64,000 bases of DNA from Salipaludibacillus keqinensis (GCF_003226325.1 NZ_PDOD01000006.1:124001-188000), one strand, 5' to 3'; numbered from the stretch's first letter, positions 45,639-54,736 are shown. Numbers and translations are program-made. Notes: generated by a model not told the origin, from the sequence alone.

Positions 45639-46376
45639 TCACTCCTTCGCTGAATTTGGTTTTACGTGCAGGCCACACTCGGTCTTTTCCATCCCAGACC
45701 AGCGGCCTGCCCGATGGTCTTCGCCCTCTTTTACCGGAAATGTACACGGCTCGCAGCCTATACTTGGATAACCTTGGTCATGAAGCTCGTTGTAAGGAAG
45801 TTCGTTAGCGTGGATATAATCCCACACATCCTGCCAACTCCAATGAATCAACGGGCACACTTTCACGAGCTGGAACTTGTCATCTTGATTTACAAACTCT
45901 GTATTCGCTCGAGTCGGCGATTGGTCTCTTCTTAAGCCAGATAGCCACGCCGTGCTTCCCTCTAGGGCTTTTTTTAAGGGACGATTTTTACGAATCTCAC
46001 AGCACAGATCGGGACGAGTCGCCCAGAGTCTGTCGCCATACTCAGCCTTTTGATCTTCTAGAGTGAGATCGGGCTCAATCATATCTATTTGCAAGGTTGG
46101 ATATTTTTTCTTGATCCGATGAATCAATTCATAAGTTTCAGCGAAATGAACATGCGTATCAAGGAAAACAATACGAGCATCTGGTTTGGTTTTTGAAATC
46201 ATATCCACTAAGACGATTCCTTCTGCTCCGAAGCTGCATGCATAGGTGAGTTTATCGTGGAACAACTCATATGCCCACCTAATCACGTCTTCTGCCTTAA
46301 GGTGTTTCAAACGCTCTTGAAAAAAAAGATAGTCGCTCTCGGTAAATGATTGATCAGGGTTGGTTATTCTTGTCAT
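45639..46376 (-). CDS. cysH: APS/PAPS reductase
   Basis: 245 aa. It keeps the four Fe-S cysteines of the APS-type enzyme: RPDLCCEIRKNRPL (CC, about residues 124-129) and SIGCEPCTFPV (CxxC, about 210-213), and the catalytic Cys in KTECGLHV (about 235). Reduces APS and/or PAPS to sulfite using thioredoxin. Order cysP-cysH-sat-cysC as in B. subtilis. Confidence 0.94.
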   Translation of the reverse strand: MTRITNPDQSFTESDYLFFQERLKHLKAEDVIRWAYELFHDKLTYACSFGAEGIVLVDMISKTKPDARIVFLDTHVHFAETYELIHRIKKKYPTLQIDMIEPDLTLEDQKAEYGDRLWATRPDLCCEIRKNRPLKKALEGSTAWLSGLRRDQSPTRANTEFVNQDDKFQLVKVCPLIHWSWQDVWDYIHANELPYNELHDQGYPSIGCEPCTFPVKEGEDHRAGRWSGMEKTECGLHVKPNSAKE

Positions 46377-46412
46377 GGGCTTAACTCCCTTCTTCTTCCT
46401 TAATTCATCTAA

Positions 46413-47477
46413 TCACTGTTGGACTGTTTGTTGCTCTAACTTGACGGACTTATATAAACTCAATGTACCGATTGTTGCGATAATGATGGCAAGGACAATA
46501 ACCACCATATATGGGTTAGGATGGAGAAAGACTTGAATCAAACTATATGACATGACGAGTGACAAAATCGGTGACACGATCCACACCTTAATAATTTTTC
46601 TTATCACACCTTTTTGCCAAAGTTGAAACCCGTTTCTAGCACAACCAATACCAACAATTCCTGAGGTTGTCGCTTGAGTTAAAGGAACTGGGATACCAAA
46701 TACGGAAGCGATAATGACGAGTCCACCACCCGTGCCTGAAACTGCGGTTCCTTCTAACAAAGAAAAGGAAATGATTTTTTTCCCATTTGTTTCAAGTACT
46801 TTCCCTCCGAAAATCAAAGCCCCTAATGCCACGAATACCGCTCCCAACCAAATACCTGAAGTTTGGGCGATAATTCCTGCCCCAACAAGGGGTCCGATCG
46901 CATTGGCTACATTGTTCATTCCAGCGGAAAAAGCTTCAATAAATCCCGTTGCAACTAACAAGAGAGCTAGCCATTTTTTCCAAACGCCTTTCCCTTTTAA
47001 TTCAGGCCATCTACGTTCAAGTACTTGAATCGTCTTCCCTAAAATAAAACAGATCAGAAAAGCTGCGACAGGTACAAGCAACCAAAAAGAGACAATATAC
47101 AAAACATTATTCACATGCAGAGCTTGAAAGGCGATGCCCACCCCAACTACAGCTCCAATCGTCACTTCACTGGTTGATAACGGGATGCCGATCATATTCG
47201 CTAGGAAAAGGGTAAGAGTAGCTGAAAGTAAGATAACAAGAGCCACCTCGATTGAAAAAATACTCTGAGGAATAATTCCTTCCCCAACGGTTTTCACCAC
47301 TTCGCCTCCGCCAATGACTGCTCCAAGCATTGCCCCTAATCCAGCTAAAAGAAGTGCGAGTTGTTTTTTTACAGCTCCGCTACCATAAGCAGGACCTAAA
47401 GTTGCAGCTGCACCACTAGCTCCAATATTCATAGCAAAAAATAACGCAATGGCTATCGCTGTATAGGCTAATAACAT
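46413..47477 (-). CDS. cysP: sulfate permease CysP (Pit family)
   Basis: 354 aa with about 10 TM helices. Two Pit-family repeats: FAMNIGASGAAATLGPAYG (about residues 14-32, N-x-G-A) and SAGMNNVANAIGPLVGAG (about 184-201, G-x-N-D/N-V-A-N-A-I-G-P). Imports sulfate with H+ or Na+. First gene of the sulfate operon, behind a near-perfect promoter. Confidence 0.93.
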   Translation of the reverse strand: MLLAYTAIAIALFFAMNIGASGAAATLGPAYGSGAVKKQLALLLAGLGAMLGAVIGGGEVVKTVGEGIIPQSIFSIEVALVILLSATLTLFLANMIGIPLSTSEVTIGAVVGVGIAFQALHVNNVLYIVSFWLLVPVAAFLICFILGKTIQVLERRWPELKGKGVWKKWLALLLVATGFIEAFSAGMNNVANAIGPLVGAGIIAQTSGIWLGAVFVALGALIFGGKVLETNGKKIISFSLLEGTAVSGTGGGLVIIASVFGIPVPLTQATTSGIVGIGCARNGFQLWQKGVIRKIIKVWIVSPILSLVMSYSLIQVFLHPNPYMVVIVLAIIIATIGTLSLYKSVKLEQQTVQQ

Positions 47478-47545
47478 CCCTCACACTTCCCATCCACTTA
47501 GATTACTTTCATATAAATTTGATAATACCCATTTGGTTACTAGGG

Positions 47546-47574
47546 ATTATATACAACTTACAATAATTGGTCAA
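47546..47574 (-). promoter_or_regulatory. sigma-A promoter of the sulfate operon
   Basis: On the minus strand TTGACC, 17-base spacer, TATAAT. The leader contains an imperfect inverted repeat (TAACC...GGGTA) near +10 that could bind a regulator such as CymR; that is a guess. No S-box riboswitch fold is visible. Confidence 0.75.
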
Positions 47575-47672
47575 CAGAATTTTGCGAAAAATATATACAA
47601 TTCTAAATTTAGTTATTTTGACAGGGGGTCTGTTTAGTACTTTTCCTTTCCTCTCCCTAACTTTCATGGTCT

Positions 47673-47852
47673 CTAGTTATCATTTTCTGTCTTTCTGAAA
47701 GATTCTATGATTTCCGGAACTTGTACCCACCATATATCACCTGCACCTGATGGTCTTTCTTCTGAAGTTTCATTAGGCAAGGACCATTTCAAAGAGAAAC
47801 CTAGTATCATGATGGTCACAACAGTAATGAACATTCTCTTCTTTATCGTCAT
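47673..47852 (-). CDS. small membrane-anchored or secreted protein, 59 aa
   Basis: Starts at ATG 47852 (AAGGTGAT upstream). A hydrophobic segment (about residues 6-22, FITVVTIMILGFSL) and then a hydrophilic tail of about 37 residues (SAGAGDIWW-like PSGAGDIWWVQVPEII). Not recognised. It lies 17 bases after the YeiH stop on the same strand, so it may be its cotranscribed partner. Confidence 0.5.
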   Translation of the reverse strand: MTIKKRMFITVVTIMILGFSLKWSLPNETSEERPSGAGDIWWVQVPEIIESFRKTENDN

Positions 47853-47869
47853 ATAGATCACCTTTCATT

Positions 47870-49213
47870 TTAGAATGGAAGCGAAAAGAAATGCCCACTG
47901 AAAAAGAACCATGCAGCAAGTAGCGTTAATATGATATTCAACAATTGCCCAGTAATATATAGAATGATCGGCTTGCCACCTTGAACCCCTTTAGCCAATT
48001 CTTTGAAATTTGATTCTAAACCAATACTGACGAATGCTAGGGCAAAAAAGACTCCTCTATAATCGTCAATCACCGGTAAATACGTCTCGACTGCCTGTTC
48101 TGGTAAAACGAAAGAGAAGATAAGTGAAGCACCTAGAAACCCAATAATGAATTTTGGCATACGTGTCCAAACTTCTTCCCCACTCACTTTTTTATTCAAG
48201 CCTTTGTTTTCGTAACGAGAAACGAAGAATAGGGCGATGGCTACAGCTACAAATCCAATTAAAATATTTTGCACCATCTTTATCACTGACGCCACTTCCA
48301 TGGCCTCATCTCCAAGTAAAGACCCTGCTGCTACTACAGCACCAGTCGCATCAATTGTTCCACCAAGCCAAGCACCGCCTACGACAGCATCTATATTTAA
48401 AGCTGACACTAAGGCAGGCATCCCTAACATCATAATAATGGTGAAAATAAGCGTAATGGAGATGGCCAACGTAATCTCTTCTTTTTTTGCTTTAGCAGCC
48501 GTACCTGAAGCAATTGCCGCCGACACCCCACAAACAGCTGTTGCTGATGAAATGGTAATCGCTAGCCCTCTTTGGTCTTGCATGTTCAGAACCCGCTGTG
48601 AAAACCAATACATTAAAATAATCACAATGGGCGTAACAATCCACGCTACACCTACACCTAATAAACCTAGAGCTAGCATCCGGTCAAATAAGATCGATGC
48701 GCCCAACAACACGAGTCCCGCCTTAATGTAAAGTTCCGTGTGTAACGCGTGCTTTAAAAATGCTGGCGTTTTAAGAACATTACTTATAAATAAACCGAGA
48801 GCAAGGGCCCAAATAACGTCATTGAAGCCATAGTGTCGCCATGGACCAAATTCTCCTAAGACGAACGCTGCAGTCGTGATCAAAAATAGCACGGGAAAGG
48901 CCACCACAAAATTCTTAAAAGAATTTCTCTTCAAGAAAAAAATGGCTATTCCAAATACAAGAAACGAACTTAATAAGGTGATGAAGAGACCTGGGACATT
49001 CTCTAAAGGAATGGATTGAAAAATGGTATCTGCTGCTTCTGTCCCCCACCTTTCAGGCAGTACCGGTGAAGATAATAGCGATAAGGCGACAAGCCCAATC
49101 ACACCAAAACCAAGCCAAACTGCCCACCAGTCTTCCGTGTTTAACGAATTTTTTTGGGGCTCTTCCTTCTTTAATTGATCCCCTTCAAACTCTCTCTTTT
49201 CTGCGCTTTTCAT
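47870..49213 (-). CDS. YeiH family putative sulfate exporter
   Basis: 447 aa from ATG 49213 (GAGGGGG, 7-nt spacing; an in-frame ATG lies 2 codons upstream). About 10-11 TM helices of the UPF0324/YeiH family: LKAGLVLLGASILFDRML-type helix, AVCGVSAAIASGTAAKAKK (about residues 225-243) and GGTIDATGAVVAAGSLLG (about 281-298). Putative sulfate or sulfite exporter in families annotated with LysR YeiE. It faces the sulfate operon, likely for sulfur balance; transport itself is not proven from sequence. Confidence 0.85.
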   Translation of the reverse strand: MKSAEKREFEGDQLKKEEPQKNSLNTEDWWAVWLGFGVIGLVALSLLSSPVLPERWGTEAADTIFQSIPLENVPGLFITLLSSFLVFGIAIFFLKRNSFKNFVVAFPVLFLITTAAFVLGEFGPWRHYGFNDVIWALALGLFISNVLKTPAFLKHALHTELYIKAGLVLLGASILFDRMLALGLLGVGVAWIVTPIVIILMYWFSQRVLNMQDQRGLAITISSATAVCGVSAAIASGTAAKAKKEEITLAISITLIFTIIMMLGMPALVSALNIDAVVGGAWLGGTIDATGAVVAAGSLLGDEAMEVASVIKMVQNILIGFVAVAIALFFVSRYENKGLNKKVSGEEVWTRMPKFIIGFLGASLIFSFVLPEQAVETYLPVIDDYRGVFFALAFVSIGLESNFKELAKGVQGGKPIILYITGQLLNIILTLLAAWFFFSGHFFSLPF

Positions 49214-49265
49214 GTACATTCCCCCTCTGCTGTTTAAATAACCGAGTAAACTTATATGATTTATT

Positions 49266-49295
49266 AGTATAGTTGTGTTAACTTGTCCATGTCAA
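49266..49295 (-). promoter_or_regulatory. sigma-A promoter of yeiH
   Basis: On the minus strand TTGACA (49295-49290), 18-base spacer, TATACT (49271-49266). It overlaps the palindrome at 49273-49300. Confidence 0.65.
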
Positions 49296-49300
49296 CACAA
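49273..49300. promoter_or_regulatory. operator palindrome over the yeiH promoter
   Basis: TTGTGTTAAC and GTCAACACAA (9 of 10 complementary) separated by 8 bases, lying across the promoter. It looks like a site for a LysR- or TetR/MarR-type regulator; regulator unknown. Confidence 0.6.
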
Positions 49301-49356
49301 ATTTCCAACATTTATTAATAATTTTTGAATATTTGTTTTATTGAACGGACGCTAAA

Positions 49357-49395
49357 AAGACCATGAAAAGAGGGTTTACTTCTTTTCGTGGTCTT
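49357..49395. repeat. orphan hairpin between yeiH and the VanZ-like gene
   Basis: 15-bp near-perfect stem AAGACCATGAAAAGA / TCTTTTCGTGGTCTT, 9-nt loop, with T5 on the minus side. Looks like a terminator, yet no gene ends near it. Confidence 0.5.
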
Positions 49396-49427
49396 ACAGA
49401 TGAGTGTAAACATTTACTTTTTACAAG

Positions 49428-49455
49428 TTGACTAGCTTTGTATTTGATATATTAT
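49428..49455 (+). promoter_or_regulatory. sigma-A promoter of the VanZ-like gene
   Basis: TTGACT, 16-base spacer, TATTAT, about 37 bases before the start codon. Confidence 0.55.
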
Positions 49456-49491
49456 TAGAAAGATACGAGCTTCCAATTTAGGGGGAACGAA

Positions 49492-50280
49492 ATGAAATTT
49501 ATCAAGTTTTTTGTTATCAACTTACTGCCGATTGTGATTGTCATGTCAACGATTTTTATTGCCTCTTCCCAGAGCTCTGATCAGCAAGATATCAGTCCTG
49601 TATTGGACAGAGTATCCGATGAAAGTAGTTTAAGAGGCATTGCTGCTTCTGTTAAAGAGAGAATTGATGGAGTAGCAGACCGGGTAATCGCATTGGCTAT
49701 CAATCACCCTTCGATTGTCCTAGTAAGCTTTACTGTAATGGCGATCCTTATAGCAGTATTATTCTTTCGACTCGTTCATTCACCGGACTCCACTGTCAAA
49801 AAAGTGTTGAAGTCAATTATATATTCTGGAATTATGTTTATGTTCATGGCTACCGCCGTTTTTGCTGTTAAAAGTGATTCCGTCATTGAGGTGATTAGAA
49901 ATCAGCTCTCTTTGGATCAAATTAGAACCCTTCTTACAAGAATTGATTTCACTTATGCTGGCTCGACCGTAAATTTACAAAGCCACGGTGTAGATGGCTT
50001 AATGGAGTTTTTTCTCCGAAAGGGCGCTCACTTCTTTCTTTTCGCCCTCCTCGGTTTCTTCGTCTTCTTGGCGTTATTTAAGTTAACCCGTCGGTCACTC
50101 TCTTCTTTTATTATCGCGATGATTGTGGTTATTGCTTATGCCGCTCTAGATGAATACCGGCAGACCTTCATCCCTTCACGGTCAGGATTAATAGAAGACG
50201 TTATTCTTGATACGGCAGGTGGTCTTTTCGGAGCAACCATGGGTTGGTTGAAAAAACTGATATCAAGGTCGCTAAGATAA
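49492..50280 (+). CDS. VanZ-like family membrane protein
   Basis: 262 aa with six hydrophobic segments. The VanZ signature is in the second half: RKGAHFFLFALLGFFVF (about residues 175-191), ALDEYRQTFIPSRSGLIEDV (D-E-x-x-Q-x-F-x-P-x-R, about 220-239) and DTAGGLFGA. VanZ confers low-level teicoplanin resistance; functions of chromosomal relatives are unknown. GGGGGAACGA precedes the ATG. The N-terminal 130 residues carry an extra domain not seen in short VanZ proteins. Confidence 0.8.
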   Translation: MKFIKFFVINLLPIVIVMSTIFIASSQSSDQQDISPVLDRVSDESSLRGIAASVKERIDGVADRVIALAINHPSIVLVSFTVMAILIAVLFFRLVHSPDSTVKKVLKSIIYSGIMFMFMATAVFAVKSDSVIEVIRNQLSLDQIRTLLTRIDFTYAGSTVNLQSHGVDGLMEFFLRKGAHFFLFALLGFFVFLALFKLTRRSLSSFIIAMIVVIAYAALDEYRQTFIPSRSGLIEDVILDTAGGLFGATMGWLKKLISRSLR

Positions 50281-50419
50281 CCCTTTTTACTTGTCCTTGA
50301 AAGACGTGTCATGACCAAGAACAGCTTTTTTCACTACCTTTTTTAGATTGGTATGTTTCCTTCCTTTCTTTTTCGTGAATAGATGAGGTAGAGACGTGAA
50401 TAGAAAGGATGATCGAGAC

Positions 50420-51139
50420 ATGCAATCATTACAAGGAAAGAAAGCTCTTATTACAGGAGGAAGCCGGGGGATTGGTGGCGCTACCGCCATAGCTCTCGCT
50501 AAGGAAGGTGTCGAACTGGGGCTCATTGCCCGATCGGAGGAAAGTTTTGATGGAATCCGCAAAGAATTAAACGACCTTGGAGCGACTTTTGTTACGGCTG
50601 TGGCAGATGTTTCAAAAGAAACAGAAGTTCACCTAGCCGTCAAAAAAATTGAAAATGTGCTGGGTGCACTTGATATTTTAGTCAATAATGCAGGCGTTGG
50701 CGTACGAGGATCGTTCCAAGAATTGCCTACTTCCGAATGGAGAAAGGTTTTGGACACAAATGTGATGGGCATTGTGCATGTTACACAGGCTGTCCTTCCA
50801 GGCATGATTGAGAAAAATCAAGGAGACGTTATTAACATCTCCTCCATGTCCGGCTTAAAAGGAACTAAGGGATCAAGTGCTTACAGTGCTTCGAAATTTG
50901 CCGTCATCGGTATGAGTGAGTCGTTGATGCAAGAAGTACGCGGCCACAACATTCGTGTAAGTGTTCTAACACCAAGCTTGATTGAAACAGATTTTACTAG
51001 AGGAAAGGATTCAGCCGAGCGAAACCCCGATAAATATACGCAAGCAGAGGATGTGGCAGAATATATGGTCAGCCAACTTAAACTGAACCAACGTACATTT
51101 ATTAAAACAGCTGCTCAATGGGGTACGAATCCTTTCTAA
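50420..51139 (+). CDS. yoxD: short-chain dehydrogenase (YoxD/FabG-like)
   Basis: 239 aa from ATG 50420 (AAAGGATG upstream); B. subtilis YoxD is 238 aa and begins MQSLQ in the same way. Motifs: TGGSRGIGGATA (TGxxxGIG, about residues 12-23), NNAGVGV (about 88), catalytic SSAYSASKFAV (S-Y-K, about 152-162 with YxxxK). NAD(P)-dependent oxidoreductase, FabG-type fold; substrate unknown. Confidence 0.88.
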   Translation: MQSLQGKKALITGGSRGIGGATAIALAKEGVELGLIARSEESFDGIRKELNDLGATFVTAVADVSKETEVHLAVKKIENVLGALDILVNNAGVGVRGSFQELPTSEWRKVLDTNVMGIVHVTQAVLPGMIEKNQGDVINISSMSGLKGTKGSSAYSASKFAVIGMSESLMQEVRGHNIRVSVLTPSLIETDFTRGKDSAERNPDKYTQAEDVAEYMVSQLKLNQRTFIKTAAQWGTNPF

Positions 51140-51160
51140 ATCTCTAAAATAACGATAAAA

Positions 51161-51209
51161 ATATGGCCTGACGTCCTGTCGAGTTTCATGGACGCTCGGG
51201 CTATTTTTC
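51161..51209 (+). terminator. terminator of the SDR gene
   Basis: ATGGCC...GGGCTAT outer stem and CGTCC / GGACG inner stem, then TTTTT, 20 bases after the stop. Confidence 0.7.
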
Positions 51210-51357
51210 ATTTCAGCATCATTAATTGATCATGAGACACCAACATCCTTTCGTTCTTTCACTATAATAATATCCGTACATCCACGTTTCTGATAGTATA
51301 AGGGGAAACATACGAATGAAATCAAATCTATCATATTATTCTAAGGGAGCGTTGAAT

Positions 51358-52170
51358 GTGAGTTTATTAAATAAAACTGTAGTGTTAGCTGCTTCAAGAA
51401 AAACAAATGAGATGAGTAAAATTATTGAGAAACAACAAGGAACACCACTCGTTCGTTCTCTTCAAGGGACAGTTTTTCTGAATGACCAAGAAGTGAGGAA
51501 AGACCTTGAAAGAGATGTTGAAGAAAACTATGACTGGATGATCTTCACTACTGGAATTGGAGTAAATGCTCTTCTAGACATGGCAAAAGACATGAATATT
51601 AAGGACCAATATTTAAAGTCAATCAACGAAGCAACGATTGCGGCTAGAGGATACAAGACCTTTGCAGCATTGAAAAAAATTGGAGTCACCCCTACCGCAA
51701 AAGACGACGACGGAACTATTAAAGGTCTTATTGCATCACTGCAGCCGTATGACTTCAATGGAAAAAGAGTCATGGTCCAACTTCACGGAGAAAATGCGCC
51801 CTCCTTGCTTGAGTATTTAATAGAAGAAGGGGCAATTGTCTTCCCCATCCTCCCTTATAAGCATGTGGATCCAAAGCCGGAAACGGTAGAACGTTTTTGT
51901 CAGGAAGTGTTAGCAGGTGAAATTGATGCAGTCTGTTTCACAGCAGCGATTCAAGTTCGTTCCTTGTTTAAGTATGCCAAAGAAAAAAGATATAGCAGGT
52001 CTATCGTCGATGCCTTTATGACTCATACGATGGCCGTTGCCGTAGGAAAAGTGACGGCTGAAGCATTACACGAAGAAGGGATTGACCGCATCGTCAAACC
52101 AGATTTAGAAAGAATGGGCGCCATGATCGTTGAACTAAGCAATTATTACGAAGAAATCGAAAAGTACTAA
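51358..52170 (+). CDS. HemD-like uroporphyrinogen-III synthase (YjjA type)
   Basis: 270 aa from GTG 51358 (GGGAG, 8-nt spacing); ATG 51316 is the alternative (284 aa). It has two alternating alpha/beta domains with HemD features: LLNKTVVLAASRKTNEMSKI (domain 1 start), TTGIGVNALLDMAK (about residues 69-82), RVMVQLHGENAPSLLEYL (about 140) and CFTAAIQVRSLFKYAK (about 192). Standalone, away from a hem operon, like YjjA in B. subtilis, so it may have a different role from housekeeping HemD. Confidence 0.8.
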   Translation: MSLLNKTVVLAASRKTNEMSKIIEKQQGTPLVRSLQGTVFLNDQEVRKDLERDVEENYDWMIFTTGIGVNALLDMAKDMNIKDQYLKSINEATIAARGYKTFAALKKIGVTPTAKDDDGTIKGLIASLQPYDFNGKRVMVQLHGENAPSLLEYLIEEGAIVFPILPYKHVDPKPETVERFCQEVLAGEIDAVCFTAAIQVRSLFKYAKEKRYSRSIVDAFMTHTMAVAVGKVTAEALHEEGIDRIVKPDLERMGAMIVELSNYYEEIEKY

Positions 52171-52249
52171 CTTGCTCCAAGGGAGTTTACGCTGATCACT
52201 TTCCCTTTATAGAACATTTTTTGATAGTTTTTTAGCCCTATTTACAATC

Positions 52250-52283
52250 GAAGGTGCCTGAGGAACTTTCCCCAGACACCTTC
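52250..52283. terminator. bidirectional terminator
   Basis: GAAGGTG and CACCTTC arms plus an imperfect inner stem between the convergent hemD-like and phnA genes. Confidence 0.75.
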
Positions 52284-52294
52284 ATAAACGTCCA

Positions 52295-52639
52295 CTACAC
52301 TTTTTTAACAAATTCTGATTTTAATTTCATCGCACCAAAACCATCAATTTTACAATCAATATCATGATCCCCATCAACGAGACGAATATTTTTCACTTTC
52401 GTTCCTATTTTTACAGCTGAAGAAGTTCCTTTGACTTTAAGATCTTTGATGATAGCGACTGTATCTCCATCTTGTAACACCATGCCATGTGCATCTTTAA
52501 TTAATGATTCCTCTCCAGTATCTGCCACTTCTAATTCTAACGCCCACTCGTGACCACAATCTGGACAAACAAATAAATTCACGTCTTCATAAGTGTTTTC
52601 AGAATTGCACTTTGGACAATTCGGATAATCAACTTTCAT
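52295..52639 (-). CDS. PhnA/YjdM family zinc-ribbon protein
   Basis: 114 aa. N-terminal zinc ribbon [13 protein letters not shown] and VCPDCGHEW (two CxxC pairs, about residues 7-34), then the PhnA C-terminal domain ([32 protein letters not shown]). Function unknown in spite of the name. AAAGGGAGG precedes ATG 52639. Confidence 0.9.
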   Translation of the reverse strand: MKVDYPNCPKCNSENTYEDVNLFVCPDCGHEWALELEVADTGEESLIKDAHGMVLQDGDTVAIIKDLKVKGTSSAVKIGTKVKNIRLVDGDHDIDCKIDGFGAMKLKSEFVKKV

Positions 52640-52806
52640 GTCGTATCCTCCCTTTCATTAATTAAAGTCAACAATACTTCTCTACTACCCTAGTTGGTAG
52701 TGATGAGAAACCACACTCATACATAAAGACAAAGTGTTTTTTTCGGTGGTATGGTAGGCCAATTTTCCTTTATTAATAATTATAACGTCCCTCTAGATAT
52801 AAAAAT

Positions 52807-52834
52807 CCCGTAAGTTCATTTCTAAACTTACGGG
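52807..52834 (-). terminator. terminator of the parMR-like operon
   Basis: Perfect 10-bp stem CCCGTAAGTT / AACTTACGGG, 8-nt loop, then ATTTTTATA on the minus strand. Confidence 0.8.
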
Positions 52835-52891
52835 AAAGCGAAACACATCGATGCTAGATCTTATGAACTGAAAGTAACAGGGACCAAGAAT

Positions 52892-53533
52892 TTACTTGTT
52901 CATTTGCGCTAAAAAATCACCAAGTAAATCTTCGTCATCTTGTTCATTATCTTTTTCAGCATGCTTTTTTTCAATAGAAGAAGCAAATTCCTCTCTTGCT
53001 TTATTCAAATCAAAATCTTCCAAATCATCTATTTCGCCCTCTTTTTCATTCTTTACAGAGGTTCGTTCAGGTTCTTTTGATCGCTGCTCATAATCATAAG
53101 TCGAACTCGAAGAAGCATGATGATTATCTAAAACAGCGGGGTCATCAGTAACTTCTTCTTGCAAATAAAGCGCCTCATCAATATCAATGGCGTTGCTATT
53201 TAGTGAGGCCAGAAAAGAAGTTGCTCGCACTGGATCTACTAACAATTGGTAGACGACACTCCCTAACAAAGCCTCAGAATGGGAATGTTTCAGCCAATTA
53301 CGCTGTTCCTTACTTAATTGTCTAGGAAGAGGAATGGTGACCGTCTCTCTCTCTTTTGAGAGGGAGTTACTAACCCCTTCTAAGGCATACTTAGCAATTT
53401 CGCTGGAAAAGTTTCTTCGTTCCGTTTCTTTTAGCTTTTGTAATTGCTTTAGCAAATGATCAGGTGTATCAGAAGGGAGGCGAAACGTAATAGCCTGTCC
53501 CCTCTCAATCCTTGTCGTCCCCTTTTTTGTCAT
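52892..53533 (-). CDS. ParR-like adaptor (tandem RHH-like) of an actin-type segregation system
   Basis: 213 aa, encoded 9 bases after the ParM-like actin gene. The N-terminus (about residues 11-50: QAITFRLPSDTPDHLLKQLQ, then FSSEIAKYALEGV) has the ribbon-helix-helix form of ParR adaptors; a second similar segment (about 63-98: TVTIPLPRQLSKEQRNWLKH) could be another RHH. The remaining tail (about 130-213) is acidic and low-complexity, ending GDFLAQMNK, the place where ParR C-termini touch the actin filament. Expected to bind the repeats at 54836-54995. Confidence 0.65.
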   Translation of the reverse strand: MTKKGTTRIERGQAITFRLPSDTPDHLLKQLQKLKETERRNFSSEIAKYALEGVSNSLSKERETVTIPLPRQLSKEQRNWLKHSHSEALLGSVVYQLLVDPVRATSFLASLNSNAIDIDEALYLQEEVTDDPAVLDNHHASSSSTYDYEQRSKEPERTSVKNEKEGEIDDLEDFDLNKAREEFASSIEKKHAEKDNEQDDEDLLGDFLAQMNK

Positions 53534-53542
53534 AAAACCACC

Positions 53543-54736
53543 CTATTTATTTTTTACTGCTTTTTTCTCAGTCTCTTTGTTCTTTTCCTGTAAATCTTTA
53601 TTAATCTTTCTGTCGTATGCAGAAATTAATTTGTAATAGGCATTAGCCATCATCCAAATGCTTTCTTTTTCATCCTCAAAAAAGTCAATATTGTAGCCAT
53701 CTAAGTTGTTATTTATCGTTTTAAGATACTCTTTTAATACCATAGACCCGCCACCGACAAAATAACAAATTTCTGTCTGAGAATTCTTTTGCCATACGTT
53801 ACGTAAATGGCGGTATTGCTTTTTAGCTATTTCCAATAAAATCCGGTCAGTAATATCATGAACGCTTGTCCGACTACCTTTGACCATAATATGATTTCGA
53901 TCGTTTTTCTTCGTAATCACATCAACAACGTCTCTCCGACTGTCTAATTCTACGCCGTGTTTTGTTCTAATCTCTTCTCGGATTAATTCTAACGATTCTG
54001 ACACTCCAATGTTAAACCCTTGCGCTTTATCATCGTCTACTTTCCGATTTTCGATTACTGCGATATCTGTTGTTAAACCACCGATATCTTGGATTAGTAT
54101 TCTCTTATCTACTAAATCTCTATTAATAATATTTAAGTTATTATCCATAACTAAGTTAATATAAGCAGCAAAGCCTTCAGGATAAACTTTAACATGATCA
54201 AATTTAATATTTACTTTTTTACCTTGGTATTTAGGGGTAACTAAAAATTCTACTTGATGAACGGACCCCAATAAACGGGAACGATATCCTACGTCTTTTC
54301 CTTCCTTTGCTTCACGAAGAGGCAATCCTGTCCCTAATGTATAATTTGCATTCACCACATTATCTTTTCTTTCAAATAAATCTGCATTTTCTTCTCTAAC
54401 GGCATCTAAAGCCAAAGAGGCAAAAAGCATAATTAATGTTTGGTCCTCTTCTGACTTGCTGCTTCCTTGATCTAATTCTGTTGCATTTCCACTTTTAGTT
54501 GCTAAATCACCCACACGATAAATGGCGTTATTTTCTCTTAAAGCAGGTGAGTGAACGCGAATGTGAACACCCTCTAACGGGTTTTTCTCATCCAATTCTT
54601 CTATTCCAATGACTGGCCTGTCTTCTGTGTCTATTGCTATAACGTTTGGCATTGTTAATTCATATTCAGCTTTTCCGAATAATGCTTTAAGAGAATCATT
54701 CCCTACATCAATAGCGGCAATTCTACTTTTACTCAT
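53543..54736 (-). CDS. ParM-like actin ATPase
   Basis: 397 aa from ATG 54736 (AAGGG, 8-nt spacing). Actin-fold motifs in order: IAAIDVGNDSLKALFG (phosphate 1, D-x-G-x-x-x-x-K, about residues 6-21), ILIQDIGGLTTDIAVI (phosphate 2, about 224-239), YFVGGGSMVLKEYL (adenosine motif, about 342-355). Related to plasmid ParM/AlfA/Alp filaments that push DNA copies apart. Followed at once by the ParR-like gene and preceded by a dense array of short palindromes. No replication gene is near, so this is a chromosomal or integrated relic of such a cassette. Confidence 0.8.
   Translation of the reverse strand: MSKSRIAAIDVGNDSLKALFGKAEYELTMPNVIAIDTEDRPVIGIEELDEKNPLEGVHIRVHSPALRENNAIYRVGDLATKSGNATELDQGSSKSEEDQTLIMLFASLALDAVREENADLFERKDNVVNANYTLGTGLPLREAKEGKDVGYRSRLLGSVHQVEFLVTPKYQGKKVNIKFDHVKVYPEGFAAYINLVMDNNLNIINRDLVDKRILIQDIGGLTTDIAVIENRKVDDDKAQGFNIGVSESLELIREEIRTKHGVELDSRRDVVDVITKKNDRNHIMVKGSRTSVHDITDRILLEIAKKQYRHLRNVWQKNSQTEICYFVGGGSMVLKEYLKTINNNLDGYNIDFFEDEKESIWMMANAYYKLISAYDRKINKDLQEKNKETEKKAVKNK

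Noticed and set aside
47478-47660. Possible S-box (SAM) riboswitch before cysP
   Set aside because: No S-box core or terminator/antiterminator pair is visible between the promoter and the cysP start; the leader is only about 60 nt.
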